A stretch of 64,000 nt of DNA. Source: DASPOJ01 sp049790315 (GTDB lineage Bacteria > Acidobacteriota > Terriglobia > Acidiferrales > UBA7541). The notes below the pieces were generated by a model that saw only the letters and a program-made list of their open reading frames with translations, was not told the origin of the DNA and ran no database searches. Positions 63,684-64,000 of the stretch are shown here, piece by piece. The stretch's first letter is position 1, and the number at the start of each line of letters is the position of its first letter. Location: positions 1 through 64,000 of the forward strand of contig JBAQYV010000059.1 of the NCBI GenBank assembly GCA_049790315.1, in the 5' to 3' direction. The translations under genes and the position numbers were made by a program.

Positions 63684-64000
63684 GCGCGGATCCCATCCGC
63701 GAACTCTTGGAAACGTCGAAATTCATCGCGGTCGTCGGATTGTCTTCGAGCCGCTCTCGCCCCAGCTACGGCGTGGCGCGTTATCTGCAATCGGCCGGCT
63801 ACCGAATTATTCCCGTGAATCCGAACGAAACCGAAGTGCTCGGCGTGCGAGCTTACCCGCGGCTGGAAGACGTGCCCGACAAAATCGACATCGTGGATAT
63901 TTTTCGCCGTCCGGAAGCCGTGCCGGAAATTGTGGAAAGCGCGATTCGTATCGGAGCGCGCTCCATATGGATGCAGGAAGGCGTGATCCATGAAGCCGCG
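63680..64000 (+). CDS. CoA-binding domain protein, 3' end cut by window
   Basis: This frame was translated by hand because it runs off the window. It starts at GTG 63680, inside the stop codon of the RluB-type gene, and continues without stop to 64000 (107 codons). TSKFIAVVGLSSSRSRPSYGVARYLQSAGYRIIPVNPNETEVLG and VPDKIDIVDIFRRPEAVPEIVESAIRIGARSIWMQEGV are characteristic of single-domain CoA-binding (YccU-type) proteins with a Rossmann fold. The function is unknown. Coupling to the rRNA modification gene is by overlap only. Confidence 0.85.
   Translation, partial: MSADPIRELLETSKFIAVVGLSSSRSRPSYGVARYLQSAGYRIIPVNPNETEVLGVRAYPRLEDVPDKIDIVDIFRRPEAVPEIVESAIRIGARSIWMQEGVIHEAA

Noticed and set aside
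1..64000. tRNA, rRNA, CRISPR, insertion sequences, phage
   Set aside because: No cloverleaf with a T-loop consensus, no rRNA-like conserved stretch, no regular spaced direct repeats and no transposase or integrase frames were seen in intergenic regions.

Overview
The window reads as chromosomal core sequence of a GC-rich, Gram-negative-type soil bacterium, most likely an acidobacterium (Terriglobia-like). This is an inference. The support is the mix of DUF507 and DUF1844 genes, BshC (bacillithiol), a Tat-exported ferritin-like protein beside a sigma factor, the uppS-cdsA-dxr-rseP cluster, outer-membrane and GH79 proteins, and dispersed palindromic repeats near 36 kb. I see no rRNA, tRNA, CRISPR array, phage or insertion sequence. 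Both window edges cut a gene: a GH79 glycosidase at the left and a CoA-binding protein at the right.

Layout. 0-9.3 kb: GH79 enzyme, DUF885 protein, pyruvate dehydrogenase E1 alpha/beta, a MutT-type Nudix protein, an ECF sigma factor fused to a GAF domain, a divergent Tat ferritin-like protein, and an unrecognised secreted protein. 9.3-17.8 kb: a phosphatase remnant, a short-chain reductase with a small partner, an M48 protease, two DUF507 genes, a CtpA-type protease, BshC and a DapA-family aldolase. 17.8-24.8 kb: the lepB-carA-carB run (carA apparently starts at CTG), a beta-barrel protein and RsmE. 24.8-33 kb: nucleoside hydrolase, hrcA-grpE-dnaJ without dnaK, aldehyde dehydrogenase, a peptidoglycan-binding protein, and a Do-family periplasmic protease. 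32.5-33.3 kb and 36.0-36.5 kb are gene-poor and hold a promoter/operator candidate and repeats. 33.3-41.5 kb: DUF1844, metallo-beta-lactamase-fold protein, RibF, a small ABM-like protein, Fur, RseP, Dxr, CdsA, UppS. 41.6-44.5 kb: an Nramp-related transporter translationally coupled to a PRC/MgtE_N/CBS protein, preceded by a leader with an intrinsic terminator. 44.6-54.6 kb: MutS, AnmK, an oligopeptide-type binding lipoprotein, TsaC, a SpoU methyltransferase, RarA, and a secreted propeller-like protein. 54.6-64 kb: PolX, a deoxyhypusine-synthase-like protein, ADP-ribose-type Nudix, LytTR regulator, then trpS-scpA-scpB-rluB and a CoA-binding protein.

The most interesting unit is the transporter pair at 41.6-44.5 kb. 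The soluble Mg-sensing half of an MgtE channel is present without its membrane domain. It sits in an operon with an Nramp protein that has lost the transition-metal ligands, behind what looks like a transcription attenuator carrying a short leader ORF. Other points of note are the sigma-GAF fusion, the CTG start of carA, and the recently expanded 144-bp tandem repeat in the tail of the RluB-type pseudouridine synthase.
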